Assembly: GCA_902464615.1 (NCBI GenBank)
Contig: CABQKA010000003.1
Location: forward strand, 1 to 64,000
Length of the DNA stretch: 64,000 nucleotides
Origin: an uncultured Prevotella sp.
GTDB taxonomy: Bacteria > Bacteroidota > Bacteroidia > Bacteroidales > Bacteroidaceae
Direction of reading: 5' to 3'
Part shown: positions 1 to 8,323 of the stretch, one piece after another
Position numbering within the stretch: position 1 is the stretch's first letter
Layout: each line of letters begins with the position of its first letter
Translations under genes and position numbers: made by a program
Notes under the pieces: generated by a model
The model's input: the letters and a program-made list of their open reading frames with translations, nothing else
The model's database searches: none
What the model was told of the DNA's origin: nothing

Positions 1-34
1 TCGCCGTATTCTGTCACGCCCGGGTGCGCGGCGC

Positions 35-1624
35 TCACTTCTGGTCGTAAGCGTGCTTCGGATAGTCGAGCGTATAGTGAAGTCCGCGACTCTCCTTGCG
101 CTCCATAGCCTGGCGCGTAATGAGATAGCCCACGTTGATCATGTTGCGCAGCTCGCAGATGTCGCGCGTAGCCTTGACGCGCTTGAAGAGTTCCTCCGTC
201 TCCTCGTAAAGGAGGTCCAGACGCGTCCAGGCGCGGTGCAGGCGCAAGTCGCTGCGGACGATGCCGACGTAGCTCGACATGATTTGCCCCACCTCCCGGA
301 CGTCTTGCGCGATGAGTACTTTCTCCTCGTTGGTCAGCGTACCGGCATCGTTCCACTCCGGGACCTGTTCGTTGAACGTATATTCGTCGATGTGCGCCAG
401 GCTGTGGCGTGCGGCGGCCCCGGCGTAGACCACGGCCTCGATGAGGGAGTTGCTGGCCAGGCGGTTGCCGCCGTGCAGCCCCGTGCAGGAACACTCGCCG
501 ATGGCATAGAGGCGGCGGATGCTGGAGCAGGCGTCGAGGTCCACCTTGATGCCCCCGCAAAGGTAGTGGGCACACGGGGCGACGGGGATGTATTCCTTCG
601 TGATGTCGATGCCGATGCTCAGACACTTGGCGTAGATGTTGGGGAAGTGGTGCTTGGTCTCTTCGGGGTCCTTATGGGTCACGTCGAGACACACGTGGTC
701 CAGCCCGTGTATCTTCATCTCCTTGTCGATGGCGCGCGCCACGATGTCGCGCGGGGCCAAGGAGAGGCGTTTGTCATACTTCTGCATGAACTCTTCCCCG
801 TTAGGCAGACGGAGCACGCCGCCATAGCCGCGCATGGCTTCGGTAATGAGATAGGCCGGGTGCGTCTCGCCCGGATGGAAGAGGGCCGTGGGGTGGAACT
901 GGATGAACTCCATGTCCTTGACGGTGGCTTTGGCGCGGTAGGCCATGGCTATGCCGTCGCCGGTGGCGATGTTGGGGTTGGTCGTCGAGGCATAGACGGC
1001 GCCGCAGCCGCCCGTGGCCAGGATGGTCACCTTCGAGAGGAAGGTGTCTATTTTCCGGGTGTCGGGGTCGAGGACGTAGGCGCCGTAACACTCTATGTCG
1101 GGCGTGCGGCGCGTCACCTCGATGCCCAGATGGTGTTGCGTAATGATTTCCACCGTGAAGTGATTCTCGAGCACCGTGATGTTGGGCGTGCGGCGCACGG
1201 CCTCCATCAGTCCGCGCTGGATTTCGAAGCCCGTGTCGTCGGCATGGTGCAGGATGCGGAACTCCGAGTGGCCGCCCTCGCGGTGGAGGTCGAATTCGCC
1301 GTCTTCCTTATGGTCGAACTCCACGCCCCACTTCAGCAGGTTGCGGATGCCTTCAGGGGCGCCCTTGACCACCTGCTCCACGGCACGGGGGTCGCTGATG
1401 TAGTCGCCCGCAATCATCGTGTCGCGGATGTGCTTGTCGAAATTGTCCACCTCCAAGTTCGTCACGGAAGCGATGCCGCCCTGGGCCTTCGCCGTGTTAG
1501 CCTCGTCCATCGTAGTCTTGCACACCAAGGCCACTTTCCCTTTTCCCGCCTTGGCTACTTGCAGGGCGTAACTCATGCCGGCTACGCCGGAACCGATTAC
1601 CAGAAAGTCGAATCTACGTATCAT
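35..1624 (-). CDS. nadB: L-aspartate oxidase (NadB)
   Basis: This flavoenzyme oxidises L-aspartate to iminoaspartate, the first step of de novo NAD synthesis; NadA then makes quinolinate, but nadA is not in the window. The 529-residue protein opens with a dinucleotide-binding GSGVAG motif at residues 11-16. It also has the FAD-family block HREGGHS, ATGGCGAVY in the middle, and CGGIKVD followed by GLHGGNRLASNSL toward the C-terminus, all typical of the succinate dehydrogenase/aspartate oxidase family. Length is normal. A GTG two codons upstream (1630) is possible, but the ATG at 1624 is preferred. I see no TAnnTTTG promoter upstream; a repeat array begins 35 bp before the start. Confidence 0.95.
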   Translation of the reverse strand: MIRRFDFLVIGSGVAGMSYALQVAKAGKGKVALVCKTTMDEANTAKAQGGIASVTNLEVDNFDKHIRDTMIAGDYISDPRAVEQVVKGAPEGIRNLLKWGVEFDHKEDGEFDLHREGGHSEFRILHHADDTGFEIQRGLMEAVRRTPNITVLENHFTVEIITQHHLGIEVTRRTPDIECYGAYVLDPDTRKIDTFLSKVTILATGGCGAVYASTTNPNIATGDGIAMAYRAKATVKDMEFIQFHPTALFHPGETHPAYLITEAMRGYGGVLRLPNGEEFMQKYDKRLSLAPRDIVARAIDKEMKIHGLDHVCLDVTHKDPEETKHHFPNIYAKCLSIGIDITKEYIPVAPCAHYLCGGIKVDLDACSSIRRLYAIGECSCTGLHGGNRLASNSLIEAVVYAGAAARHSLAHIDEYTFNEQVPEWNDAGTLTNEEKVLIAQDVREVGQIMSSYVGIVRSDLRLHRAWTRLDLLYEETEELFKRVKATRDICELRNMINVGYLITRQAMERKESRGLHYTLDYPKHAYDQK

Positions 1625-1658
1625 TGTCACACTTTTTGCTCACACCGGCGCGGCCTGC

Positions 1659-1717
1659 ACGGGGCTTATTCCCGTCGCCACGGGGCTTAGCCCCGTAAAA
1701 ACCCGCCTTAGCCCCGT
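1659..1717. repeat. 21-bp-phased palindromic repeat array 1 (3 units)
   Basis: Three 17-bp units begin at 1659, 1680 and 1701, each separated by 4 nt (CGCC, then AAAA). The middle unit, ACGGGGCTTAGCCCCGT, is a perfect 8-1-8 inverted repeat. The first is a TTATT-core variant and the third has a degenerate left arm. All three have the TTA core on the plus strand. The array lies in the divergent gap between nadB and the M16 protease, next to the nadB start, so it cannot simply be a transcription terminator. Confidence 0.9.
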
Positions 1718-1852
1718 TCTGAGGAGGCACGGCGGACGGCCGTGCGGAGCGCAGCCGGCGATTTTCATGCAAAACTACGAAATTCGGGCGTGCCGGGAAG
1801 CAAACGCCTTCGTTTTTTTACTAATTGCTGCCTTTGTTTCCATAAAAACGAC

Positions 1853-1860
1853 TACTTTTG
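1853..1860 (+). promoter_or_regulatory. Bacteroidota -7 promoter element for the M16 protease gene
   Basis: TACTTTTG fits the TAnnTTTG -7 consensus of the Bacteroidota primary sigma factor. A TTTG at 1833-1836 is a possible -33 element, but the spacing (16 nt) is shorter than the usual 19. The element lies about 80 nt upstream of the ATG at 1943, in a locally AT-rich stretch. Confidence 0.6.
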
Positions 1861-1942
1861 CAGCGGCATTTACCCACAATTTGACAATTCGCTTCCACCT
1901 TGCGGAGAAAATGCCACAACAATTCACATAAAAACAAAGTTT

Positions 1943-4771
1943 ATGAAAAAACGAAATCTCTTCGTTCTGTTGCTCCTGGCGCTTACGCTCGCCCCTGCAG
2001 TCCGCACGGCCGCACAGCAAATCCAGCAGCTCCCGATGGACACGGCTATCCGTTACGGCAAGTTGCCTAACGGACTGACGTACTACATCCGTCACAACAG
2101 CCTGCCGGAAAACCGCGCAGACTTTTACATCGCACAAAAGGTAGGCTCCGTGCAGGAGGACGACAACCAGCGCGGCCTGGCGCACTTCCTGGAGCACATG
2201 TGCTTCAACGGGACAGACCATTTCCCCGGCGACCGCGTCATCAAGTACCTCGAAGGCATCGGCGTGCAGTTCGGCCAAGAGCTCAACGCCTACACTTCCA
2301 CGGACGAGACGGTCTACAACATAGACAACGTGCCTGTGACGGAAAGCAACGTCGACAGCTGCCTGTGGATTCTCCACGACTGGGCCGACGGCCTCACCCT
2401 CGACCCTAAGGAAATCGACAAGGAACGCGGCGTCATCCACGAAGAGTGGCGTATGCGCTCCTCGGGCTCCATGCGCATCTACGAGCGCAACCTGCCCGCG
2501 CTCTACCCCGGCTCGCGCTACGGCCACCGCTGGCCTATCGGCTTGATGGAAATCATAGACAACTTCAAACCGGAATTCCTCCGCGCCTACTACGAGAAGT
2601 GGTACCGCCCCGACCTTCAGGGCATCATCATCGTAGGCGACGTGGACGTGGACCAGGTCGAAGCCAAGATAAAGGAAATCTTCTCCCCCATCGAAATGCC
2701 GGCTAACCCCGCCGCCTACGAGCACTATCCCGTGCCCACGACGCCCGAAGCCATTTACGTCATCGACAAGGACAAGGAATTGCAGCAGGCACAGATCAAC
2801 TTCCTCTTCAAGCACGAGCCCATTCCCGAAGCGTACAAGAGCACGCCGGTCTACTTCGCGCAGAACCTCATCATACAGCTCTGCACAAGAGCCCTCAACG
2901 CGCGTCTGAACGAACTGAGCCAGAAGCCCGACTGCCCCTTCCTCGGCGCCGGGAGTGCTGATGCCGACTATCTCGTCAGCAAGACGATGGAGGCGTTCCA
3001 AGTCGGCATCGTGCCCAAGACCGGCCAGGACGCCGCCGCCGTACAGGCTGTCATGGAGGAAGTGGAGCGCGCGCGCCGCTTCGGCTTTACCGCTACGGAA
3101 ATCCTCCGTGCCCGCGACGAGTTCCTCAGTTACATTGAACGCATCTACGACAACCGCGACAAACAGCAGAACAACTTCTACGTGCAGCAATACGTGCGCC
3201 ACTTCCTGGAAAGCGATCCCATCCCCGACATCACGACGGAGTACAACCTCTACAAGATGATGGCGCAGCAGATCCCGGCCGAAGCCGCATCGGCCACCTT
3301 CGCCGAACTGACGGCCTCTACCGACACGAACTTCGTCTGCTTCGCCATGTATCCGGAGAAAGAGGGCGTCACCGTCCCCACTACCGACCAGTTCAAGCAG
3401 GCCATAGCCGCTGCCAAGGCCGCCAAGCTCGAAGCCTACGTGGACAGTGTGAACAACGACCCGCTCGTGCCGCAGCTCCCCGCCAAAGGCGCCATCAAGA
3501 AGGAGGAAGCCGCCCCGTTCGGCTACACCTGCTGGACGCTGGAGAACGGCGCACGCGTCTATTTCCGCCAGACGGACTTCAACGACAGCGAAGTGCTCTT
3601 CTCCGCCAGCAGCAAGGGCGGCATGAGCCGCACCGACGCGAAGGACTTCGTCAACGTAGAACTGTTCTCCGACGTCATCGGCAGCACGGGTCTGGGTGCC
3701 TTCACCGCTCCCGAACTGGAGAAGAAACTCGCCGGCAAGCAGGCCAGTGTCCGCGTCAACCTGGGTGAACTCACCGAGAACCTCAGCGGTAACGCCACGC
3801 CCAAGGACCTGCGCACCCTCTTCGAACTCATCTACCTCCGTTTCCAGGCCCCGGCCAACGACAGCGAGGCTTACGCCAACACCATCGCCATCCTGAAGTC
3901 GCAGCTCGAGAACGCCGACAAGGTGCCCGAGTCCGCCCTCACGGACTCTCTGCGCGCCACGCTCTACGGCCACAACCCGCTCATGCGCCAGCTCCACGTT
4001 GCCGACCTCGAACAGGCCGACTACGCGACCATACAGCGCATCTACACTGAACGCTTCGCCGCCGGCGGCGACTTCGACTTCTTCTTCACCGGAAACTTCA
4101 ACGTGGACAGCCTGCGCCTCTACGTGGAGCAATACATCGCCCCGCTCAAGGCCGTCAGCCAGCGCGAGACGTACACGGACCGCCACATCGAGCCCGTGAA
4201 AGGCATCGTGGACAACCACTTTGTACGCGCCATGGAGACGCCCAAGGCCTACGCCCTGCAGATGTGGACCGGCCCGATAGAATACAACATGAAGAACGCC
4301 CTCGTCGTCGATGCCCTCGGCCAGATACTCACACAGCGCTACCTCAAGAGCATCCGCGAGGAGAAAGGCTTGGCCTACAGCGTAGGCGCAATGGGCCAGG
4401 CCGACTTCGGCCTGCGCGAGCAATACGTCATGCAGGTAATCTGCCCCACGAAGCCGGCCAAGATGGACTCCACCCTGCTCCTGCTGGACCAGGGCCTTGA
4501 GGAAATCGCGCAGAAGGGTGTGACGGCCGAAGAGCTGGGTAACGTCGTGAAACAGACCGTCAAGACCTTCACGGACAACCAGAAGAAGAACGCCTACTGG
4601 CAGGGACTCATTGCGAACATGGTGCTTTGGAACAAAGACCTCCAGAAGGACTACGAGACGACAGCCAAGGCCCTCAAACCAGAGGATATCCAGAAGTTCG
4701 TCCAGAACGTGCTCCTGAAGCAGAAGAACCGTGTCACCGTCACCATGATGCCGGCCGACCTGAAAGAATAA
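1943..4771 (+). CDS. periplasmic M16 family zinc metallopeptidase (pitrilysin/PqqL type)
   Basis: A 942-residue secreted zinc protease. It starts with a signal peptide (MKKRNLF, a leucine-rich core, then an Ala-rich cleavage region near residue 24). The inverted zinc motif HFLEH lies at residues 81-85, and the third ligand is probably Glu161, 76 residues later, which is the usual M16 spacing. The length matches fused two-half M16 enzymes, in which the C-terminal half is inactive. It probably degrades peptides in the periplasm; the substrate is unknown. The reading frame is open for 67 more codons upstream, but the ATG at 1943 begins the signal peptide and follows the promoter, so it is chosen. 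It appears to be transcribed alone. Confidence 0.92.
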   Translation: MKKRNLFVLLLLALTLAPAVRTAAQQIQQLPMDTAIRYGKLPNGLTYYIRHNSLPENRADFYIAQKVGSVQEDDNQRGLAHFLEHMCFNGTDHFPGDRVIKYLEGIGVQFGQELNAYTSTDETVYNIDNVPVTESNVDSCLWILHDWADGLTLDPKEIDKERGVIHEEWRMRSSGSMRIYERNLPALYPGSRYGHRWPIGLMEIIDNFKPEFLRAYYEKWYRPDLQGIIIVGDVDVDQVEAKIKEIFSPIEMPANPAAYEHYPVPTTPEAIYVIDKDKELQQAQINFLFKHEPIPEAYKSTPVYFAQNLIIQLCTRALNARLNELSQKPDCPFLGAGSADADYLVSKTMEAFQVGIVPKTGQDAAAVQAVMEEVERARRFGFTATEILRARDEFLSYIERIYDNRDKQQNNFYVQQYVRHFLESDPIPDITTEYNLYKMMAQQIPAEAASATFAELTASTDTNFVCFAMYPEKEGVTVPTTDQFKQAIAAAKAAKLEAYVDSVNNDPLVPQLPAKGAIKKEEAAPFGYTCWTLENGARVYFRQTDFNDSEVLFSASSKGGMSRTDAKDFVNVELFSDVIGSTGLGAFTAPELEKKLAGKQASVRVNLGELTENLSGNATPKDLRTLFELIYLRFQAPANDSEAYANTIAILKSQLENADKVPESALTDSLRATLYGHNPLMRQLHVADLEQADYATIQRIYTERFAAGGDFDFFFTGNFNVDSLRLYVEQYIAPLKAVSQRETYTDRHIEPVKGIVDNHFVRAMETPKAYALQMWTGPIEYNMKNALVVDALGQILTQRYLKSIREEKGLAYSVGAMGQADFGLREQYVMQVICPTKPAKMDSTLLLLDQGLEEIAQKGVTAEELGNVVKQTVKTFTDNQKKNAYWQGLIANMVLWNKDLQKDYETTAKALKPEDIQKFVQNVLLKQKNRVTVTMMPADLKE

Positions 4772-4810
4772 AGGCGGGACGGACCTGTCCGCCCTTGCCC
4801 CGCACCGTAG

Positions 4811-4850
4811 CGGCCGTCCACGACAAACGTGGGCGGCCGCTTTTCCTTTT
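4811..4850 (+). terminator. hairpin after the M16 protease gene
   Basis: About 40 nt after the M16 stop codon, GCGGCCGTCC and its imperfect complement flank a short A-rich loop (through about 4840), followed by TTTTCCTTTTT. This is the layout of a rho-independent terminator on the plus strand. Confidence 0.6.
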
Positions 4851-4889
4851 TCCCCCGGCCGTCGCCGCAGCCGGCTGCGGTCCGCGGCA

Positions 4890-4969
4890 ATGGGGCTTAG
4901 CCCCGTGCCGGCAGGCCTAAGGCCAGAAAAAACTCGCCCTATCCCCCTTCGCACGGGGATAGGGCGAGT
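4890..4969. repeat. 21-bp-phased palindromic repeat array 2 (4 units; last two form a terminator hairpin)
   Basis: Four 17-bp units begin at 4890, 4911, 4932 and 4953, separated by GCCG, AAAA and TCGC. The first, ATGGGGCTTAGCCCCGT, is close to the consensus. The third and fourth are reverse complements at 16 of 17 positions and fold as a 17-bp stem with a 4-nt loop. On the minus strand this stem is followed by six T residues and lies 24 bp past the rnr stop, so it looks like the rnr terminator. The array sits between the convergent M16 and rnr genes and is the only one seen with four clear units. Confidence 0.88.
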
Positions 4970-4992
4970 TTCCACACGGCCGCGGCGCAGGC

Positions 4993-7302
4993 TCAGCTGC
5001 GGCGACGGCCTTTGCGGCGCGACTTCCTTCCGCCCTTGTCCGCCGCAGGGGCTGCGGCCTGGACCGCGGCAGGCCTTTTCCCGCTCTCGTCCAGCAGGGC
5101 GAAATCCAGCTGGCGCCGCTCCAGGTTGGCGCGCTCCACGCGGACGCGCACTTTGTCGCCCAGACAATAGCGTTTGTGGAAACGGCGGCCTACGAGACAG
5201 TAGTTCCGTTCGTCGAACTCGTAATAGTCGTCCTGCAGGTCGCGCAAGGGGACCATGCCCTCGCACATGTTTTCCGTCACTTCCACGTAGATGCCGAACT
5301 CCGTGACGCCGCTCACCGTGCCTTCGAACTCCTGTCCCAGGCGGTCGGCCATGAACTCCACTTGCTTGTACTTGATGCTGGCACGCTCGGCCGTGGCGGC
5401 CAGTTGCTCCATGTCGGAAGCGTGCTCGCAGAGGTCCTCGTACTTGGTCTGGCTGACGGAGCGGCCGCCCTCGGCGTAGCGCGTCAGCAGGCGGTGGACC
5501 ATCGTGTCGGGATAGCGGCGGATGGGCGAGGTGAAGTGCGTATAGTAATCGAACATGAGGCCGTAGTGACCGATGTTCTGCGTGCTGTAACGGGCCTTCA
5601 TCATGGCGCGCAGGGCGACCATCTCGACCACGTTCTCCTCCTTTTTCCCTTTCACGTCGGCGAGCAGGCGGTTCAAGCTCTTCGACACCTCGAGCTTAGA
5701 GCCGTCGGTGCGCAGCCGGTAGCCGAACTTGGCGATGAAGCCGCTCAGTTTCTCGAGCTTCTCCGGGTCGGGCACGTCGTGGATGCGGTAAACGAATACC
5801 TTGGGCTTCTTGCCCTTGGAGACACGGCCTATCATCTCGGCCACACTGCGGTTGGCCAGCAGCATAAACTCCTCGACCAGTTTGTTGGCGTCCTTGGCCA
5901 CCTTGACGTAGGTCGATATGGGATGGCCCTTTTCGTCTATCTCGAAGCGTACTTCGGCGCGGTCGAAGCCTATGGCGCCGTTCTTGAAGCGGCGTTCGCG
6001 CAGGCATTTGGCCAGGCGGTTGAGCGTGACCAGCTCTTCGACATACTCGCCTTCAAGGGGCGCGCCTTCGGGCAAAGGTTCGGGATGCTCGCCGGGCAGG
6101 GCCAGGTCCTCCGGCGAGGCTTCGCGGTTGCGCTCCAATATGGACTGCACCTCCTCGTAAGTGAAGCGGCGGTCCGAGCGGATAACCGTGTGGGCCAGAT
6201 GCCAGTCGAGCACGTCGCCGCGCCCGTTCATGTGGAAAATCGTAGAGTAGGCCAGTTTCTCCTCATTGGGTCTGAGCGAACAGATGAAGTTGCACAGGCG
6301 TTCGGGCAGCATCGGGATGGTACGGTCCACGAGGTAGACGCTCGTGGCCCGCTTCACGGCCTCGCGGTCTATGATGTCGCCCTCTTTCACATAGTGGGAG
6401 ACGTCCGCGATATGGACACCGATTTCCCAGCAGTCCTTCCCCATGCGGCGGATGGAGAGTGCGTCGTCAAAGTCCTTGGCGTCGTGCGGGTCGATGGTAA
6501 AGGTGGTGACGGCGCGGAAGTCCTCGCGTCGCGCCAGTTCTTCGGGCGTGATGCCCGGTTCGAGCTTCTCGGCCGCGGCCTCTACGGCTTTGGGATAGGC
6601 ATAGGGCAGGCCGTACTCGGCCAGGATGGCGTGCATCTCGGCATTGTTCTCGCCCTTGCGGCCCAGTATGTCCACGACCTTTCCCACCGGGCTCTTGGCA
6701 TTTTCCGGCCATTCGGTGATTTTGACCACAGCCTTGTCGCCCGTCTTCCCGCCTTTCAGTTTGTCCTTCGGTATGAAGATGTCCGTGGCGAGCGAGCGCC
6801 CTTCCGTCACAAGGAATCCGTAGCCCTTCTCCACCTGGAGCTGGCCGACGAAGGTGTCGCGCTTGCGCTCCAGGATTTCGATGACTTCGGCCTCGCGGGT
6901 GTGGCCGGGCCGCCGGGCCAGCATTGTGACGCGCACGCGGTCGCCGTCGAGCGCGTGGTGCGAGTTGCGTTCGCACACGAGTATGTTCTTCCCGCCGTCG
7001 TCCGGGATAAACGAGTTGCGGCCGTTGCGCTTGCGCTGGAACGTCCCTTCCATCACTTGCGAGCGGAGGGCCAGCCGGTACTCGGCGTTACCGTCCGTGG
7101 CCAGATAGTCGTCGAGCACCAAGTCGGAGAGTACGTCCATCGTCAGCATCTTGGCCGGATGGTTCTTCGCCCCGATGGTGTCGAATATCTCTTTGACGCC
7201 GTATGTCTGGTCCGGGTGCTGCTCGAACAGGTCCAGCAGCAGCTGGCGTATGTCTTTCTTCTTCAATCGGCCCGGGCCTTTTGTTTTTTTGCTTTGATTC
7301 AT
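4993..7302 (-). CDS. rnr: ribonuclease R (RNB family 3'-5' exoribonuclease)
   Basis: This processive exoribonuclease degrades structured RNA. The 769-residue protein has the RNase R domain order. A winged-helix-like N-terminus follows a basic opening, then come two cold-shock-type OB domains (including GYGFLVTEG). The RNB catalytic domain starts near residue 280 and has the acidic cluster DPHDAKDFDDALS that binds Mg2+. The S1 domain contains EGTVSGVTEFGIYVEV, and the tail is lysine/arginine-rich. Length and order agree with RNase R rather than RNase II. It converges on the M16 gene, and a repeat-derived hairpin (4932-4969) provides the probable terminator. The start region lacks a recognisable -7 motif. 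Confidence 0.96.
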   Translation of the reverse strand: MNQSKKTKGPGRLKKKDIRQLLLDLFEQHPDQTYGVKEIFDTIGAKNHPAKMLTMDVLSDLVLDDYLATDGNAEYRLALRSQVMEGTFQRKRNGRNSFIPDDGGKNILVCERNSHHALDGDRVRVTMLARRPGHTREAEVIEILERKRDTFVGQLQVEKGYGFLVTEGRSLATDIFIPKDKLKGGKTGDKAVVKITEWPENAKSPVGKVVDILGRKGENNAEMHAILAEYGLPYAYPKAVEAAAEKLEPGITPEELARREDFRAVTTFTIDPHDAKDFDDALSIRRMGKDCWEIGVHIADVSHYVKEGDIIDREAVKRATSVYLVDRTIPMLPERLCNFICSLRPNEEKLAYSTIFHMNGRGDVLDWHLAHTVIRSDRRFTYEEVQSILERNREASPEDLALPGEHPEPLPEGAPLEGEYVEELVTLNRLAKCLRERRFKNGAIGFDRAEVRFEIDEKGHPISTYVKVAKDANKLVEEFMLLANRSVAEMIGRVSKGKKPKVFVYRIHDVPDPEKLEKLSGFIAKFGYRLRTDGSKLEVSKSLNRLLADVKGKKEENVVEMVALRAMMKARYSTQNIGHYGLMFDYYTHFTSPIRRYPDTMVHRLLTRYAEGGRSVSQTKYEDLCEHASDMEQLAATAERASIKYKQVEFMADRLGQEFEGTVSGVTEFGIYVEVTENMCEGMVPLRDLQDDYYEFDERNYCLVGRRFHKRYCLGDKVRVRVERANLERRQLDFALLDESGKRPAAVQAAAPAADKGGRKSRRKGRRRS

Positions 7303-7374
7303 GGTCGGAAAGCGTAAATAAGTGGAACAACCGCCGGGGGCTGCGGCCTCCCGCCCCGGGCAGGGGCGCGGGAA

Positions 7375-7433
7375 ACGGGGCTAAGGGCCGTGGCGCCGGG
7401 GCTAAGCCCCGTGCCGACGGCAATAGGGCGCGT
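7375..7433. repeat. 21-bp-phased palindromic repeat array 3 (3 units)
   Basis: Units begin at 7375, 7396 and 7417 with 4-nt spacers GGCG and GCCG. The first two have a TAA core (for example CCGGGGCTAAGCCCCGT). The third, ACGGCAATAGGGCGCGT, belongs to a second core class, AATAGGG, also seen in array 7. The array lies between divergently transcribed rnr and the DUF4294 gene, about 75 bp from the rnr start and 160 bp from the other start. Confidence 0.88.
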
Positions 7434-7579
7434 CGGAGCCGCGCTGCCGCCCGTCGTGAGAGGGATGAAGGGAGGCCGCGCCGGCCTCCCCGCCCCTTTC
7501 GCTATGACAAAGGAAGTTATTTTTTCGCAAGCCGCCTGTCAATTAAGGAATAATAACGCGCCGGGAGGGATTTTCTTGC

Positions 7580-7587
7580 TAATTTCG
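7580..7587 (+). promoter_or_regulatory. near-match -7 promoter element for the DUF4294 gene
   Basis: TAATTTCG differs from TAnnTTTG by one base and ends only 7 nt before the ATG at 7595. If used, the mRNA would have almost no leader. No good -33 TTTG is seen. Confidence 0.4.
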
Positions 7588-7594
7588 CCGCGCC

Positions 7595-8230
7595 ATGAAG
7601 TACGGGAAAATCCTTTTGATCCTTGCCCTCCTGCTGGGCTGCACGTGGACGGGACGGGCGCAAGCCCCCGCGGAAAGCGACAGCGTGGCCGGCGACGACA
7701 CGCCCGCCACGCCGATAGAGGTGCGCGTGGGCCGCGTGGCCTATCGCGGGGACAGCATTCCCCACGTCATCATGCCCACATTCTATAAGTACCCGCCGCT
7801 GCGCTTCAAGAACAAGCGCGAGATAGAGCGCTACAACCGCCTGGTGGCTAACGTGAAGAAGCTCCTCCCGCTGGCGCGCCTGGCGAAATACACCGTCATC
7901 GAAACCTACGAGTATCTTCAGACGCTGCCCGACGAAAAGGCACGGCGCGAACACCTCCGGGCCGTCGAGGAAGGGCTCAAGAAACAATACGCCCCGACAC
8001 TCAAAAAGCTGTCGCGCTCGCAGGGCCGCCTGCTCGTCAAGCTCATTGACCGCGAATGCGGCCAGACGGGCTACCACATTGCCCAAGCCTTCGTCGGCTC
8101 GTTCAAGGCCAACATGTACCAGACACTGGCCTTCTGCTTCGGCAACAGCCTGACGCGGCGCTACGACCCCGAGGGCGACGACCGCTTCACGGAGCGCGTG
8201 GTCCGCATGGTCGAGAGCGGACAACTCTGA
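7595..8230 (+). CDS. DUF4294 domain-containing secreted protein
   Basis: A 211-residue protein resembling the DUF4294 family found in Bacteroidota, whose function is unknown. It begins with a signal peptide (MKYGKILLILALLLGC, then a region ending in RAQA). The Cys at residue 16 is followed by T-W-T, which is not a strong lipobox, so cleavage by signal peptidase I near residue 24 is more likely. The mature part is rich in Lys, Arg and Leu and probably mostly helical, with conserved-looking blocks IPHVIMPTFYKYPPLRFKNK and KLIDRECGQTGYHIA. It is likely monocistronic, ending in the hairpin at 8249-8298. Confidence 0.75.
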   Translation: MKYGKILLILALLLGCTWTGRAQAPAESDSVAGDDTPATPIEVRVGRVAYRGDSIPHVIMPTFYKYPPLRFKNKREIERYNRLVANVKKLLPLARLAKYTVIETYEYLQTLPDEKARREHLRAVEEGLKKQYAPTLKKLSRSQGRLLVKLIDRECGQTGYHIAQAFVGSFKANMYQTLAFCFGNSLTRRYDPEGDDRFTERVVRMVESGQL

Positions 8231-8248
8231 CCGCCTTCCCCTCCACAA

Positions 8249-8298
8249 GCCGCCGGGCCGGGACTTCCTTTGCGGAACATCCCGGCCCGGCGGCTTTT
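8249..8298. terminator. bidirectional hairpin terminator between the DUF4294 gene and the sulfatase gene
   Basis: GCCGCCGGGCCGGGA at 8249-8263 pairs with its complement ending at 8294, around a loop of about 17 nt, and is followed by TTTT (8295-8298). It lies between converging stop codons at 8230 and 8324 and could serve both genes. Confidence 0.8.
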
Positions 8299-8323
8299 GG
8301 GCTGGCGGCAGGCACGCGGCGGC

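Noticed and set aside
1..34. Start of the window before nadB
   Set aside because: Only 34 bp; no coding or regulatory feature can be supported.
1775..5266. A 1163-codon open frame on the minus strand over the M16 protease
   Set aside because: It is a shadow frame typical of high-GC DNA; it runs through the M16 gene and the terminators and has no recognisable domain.
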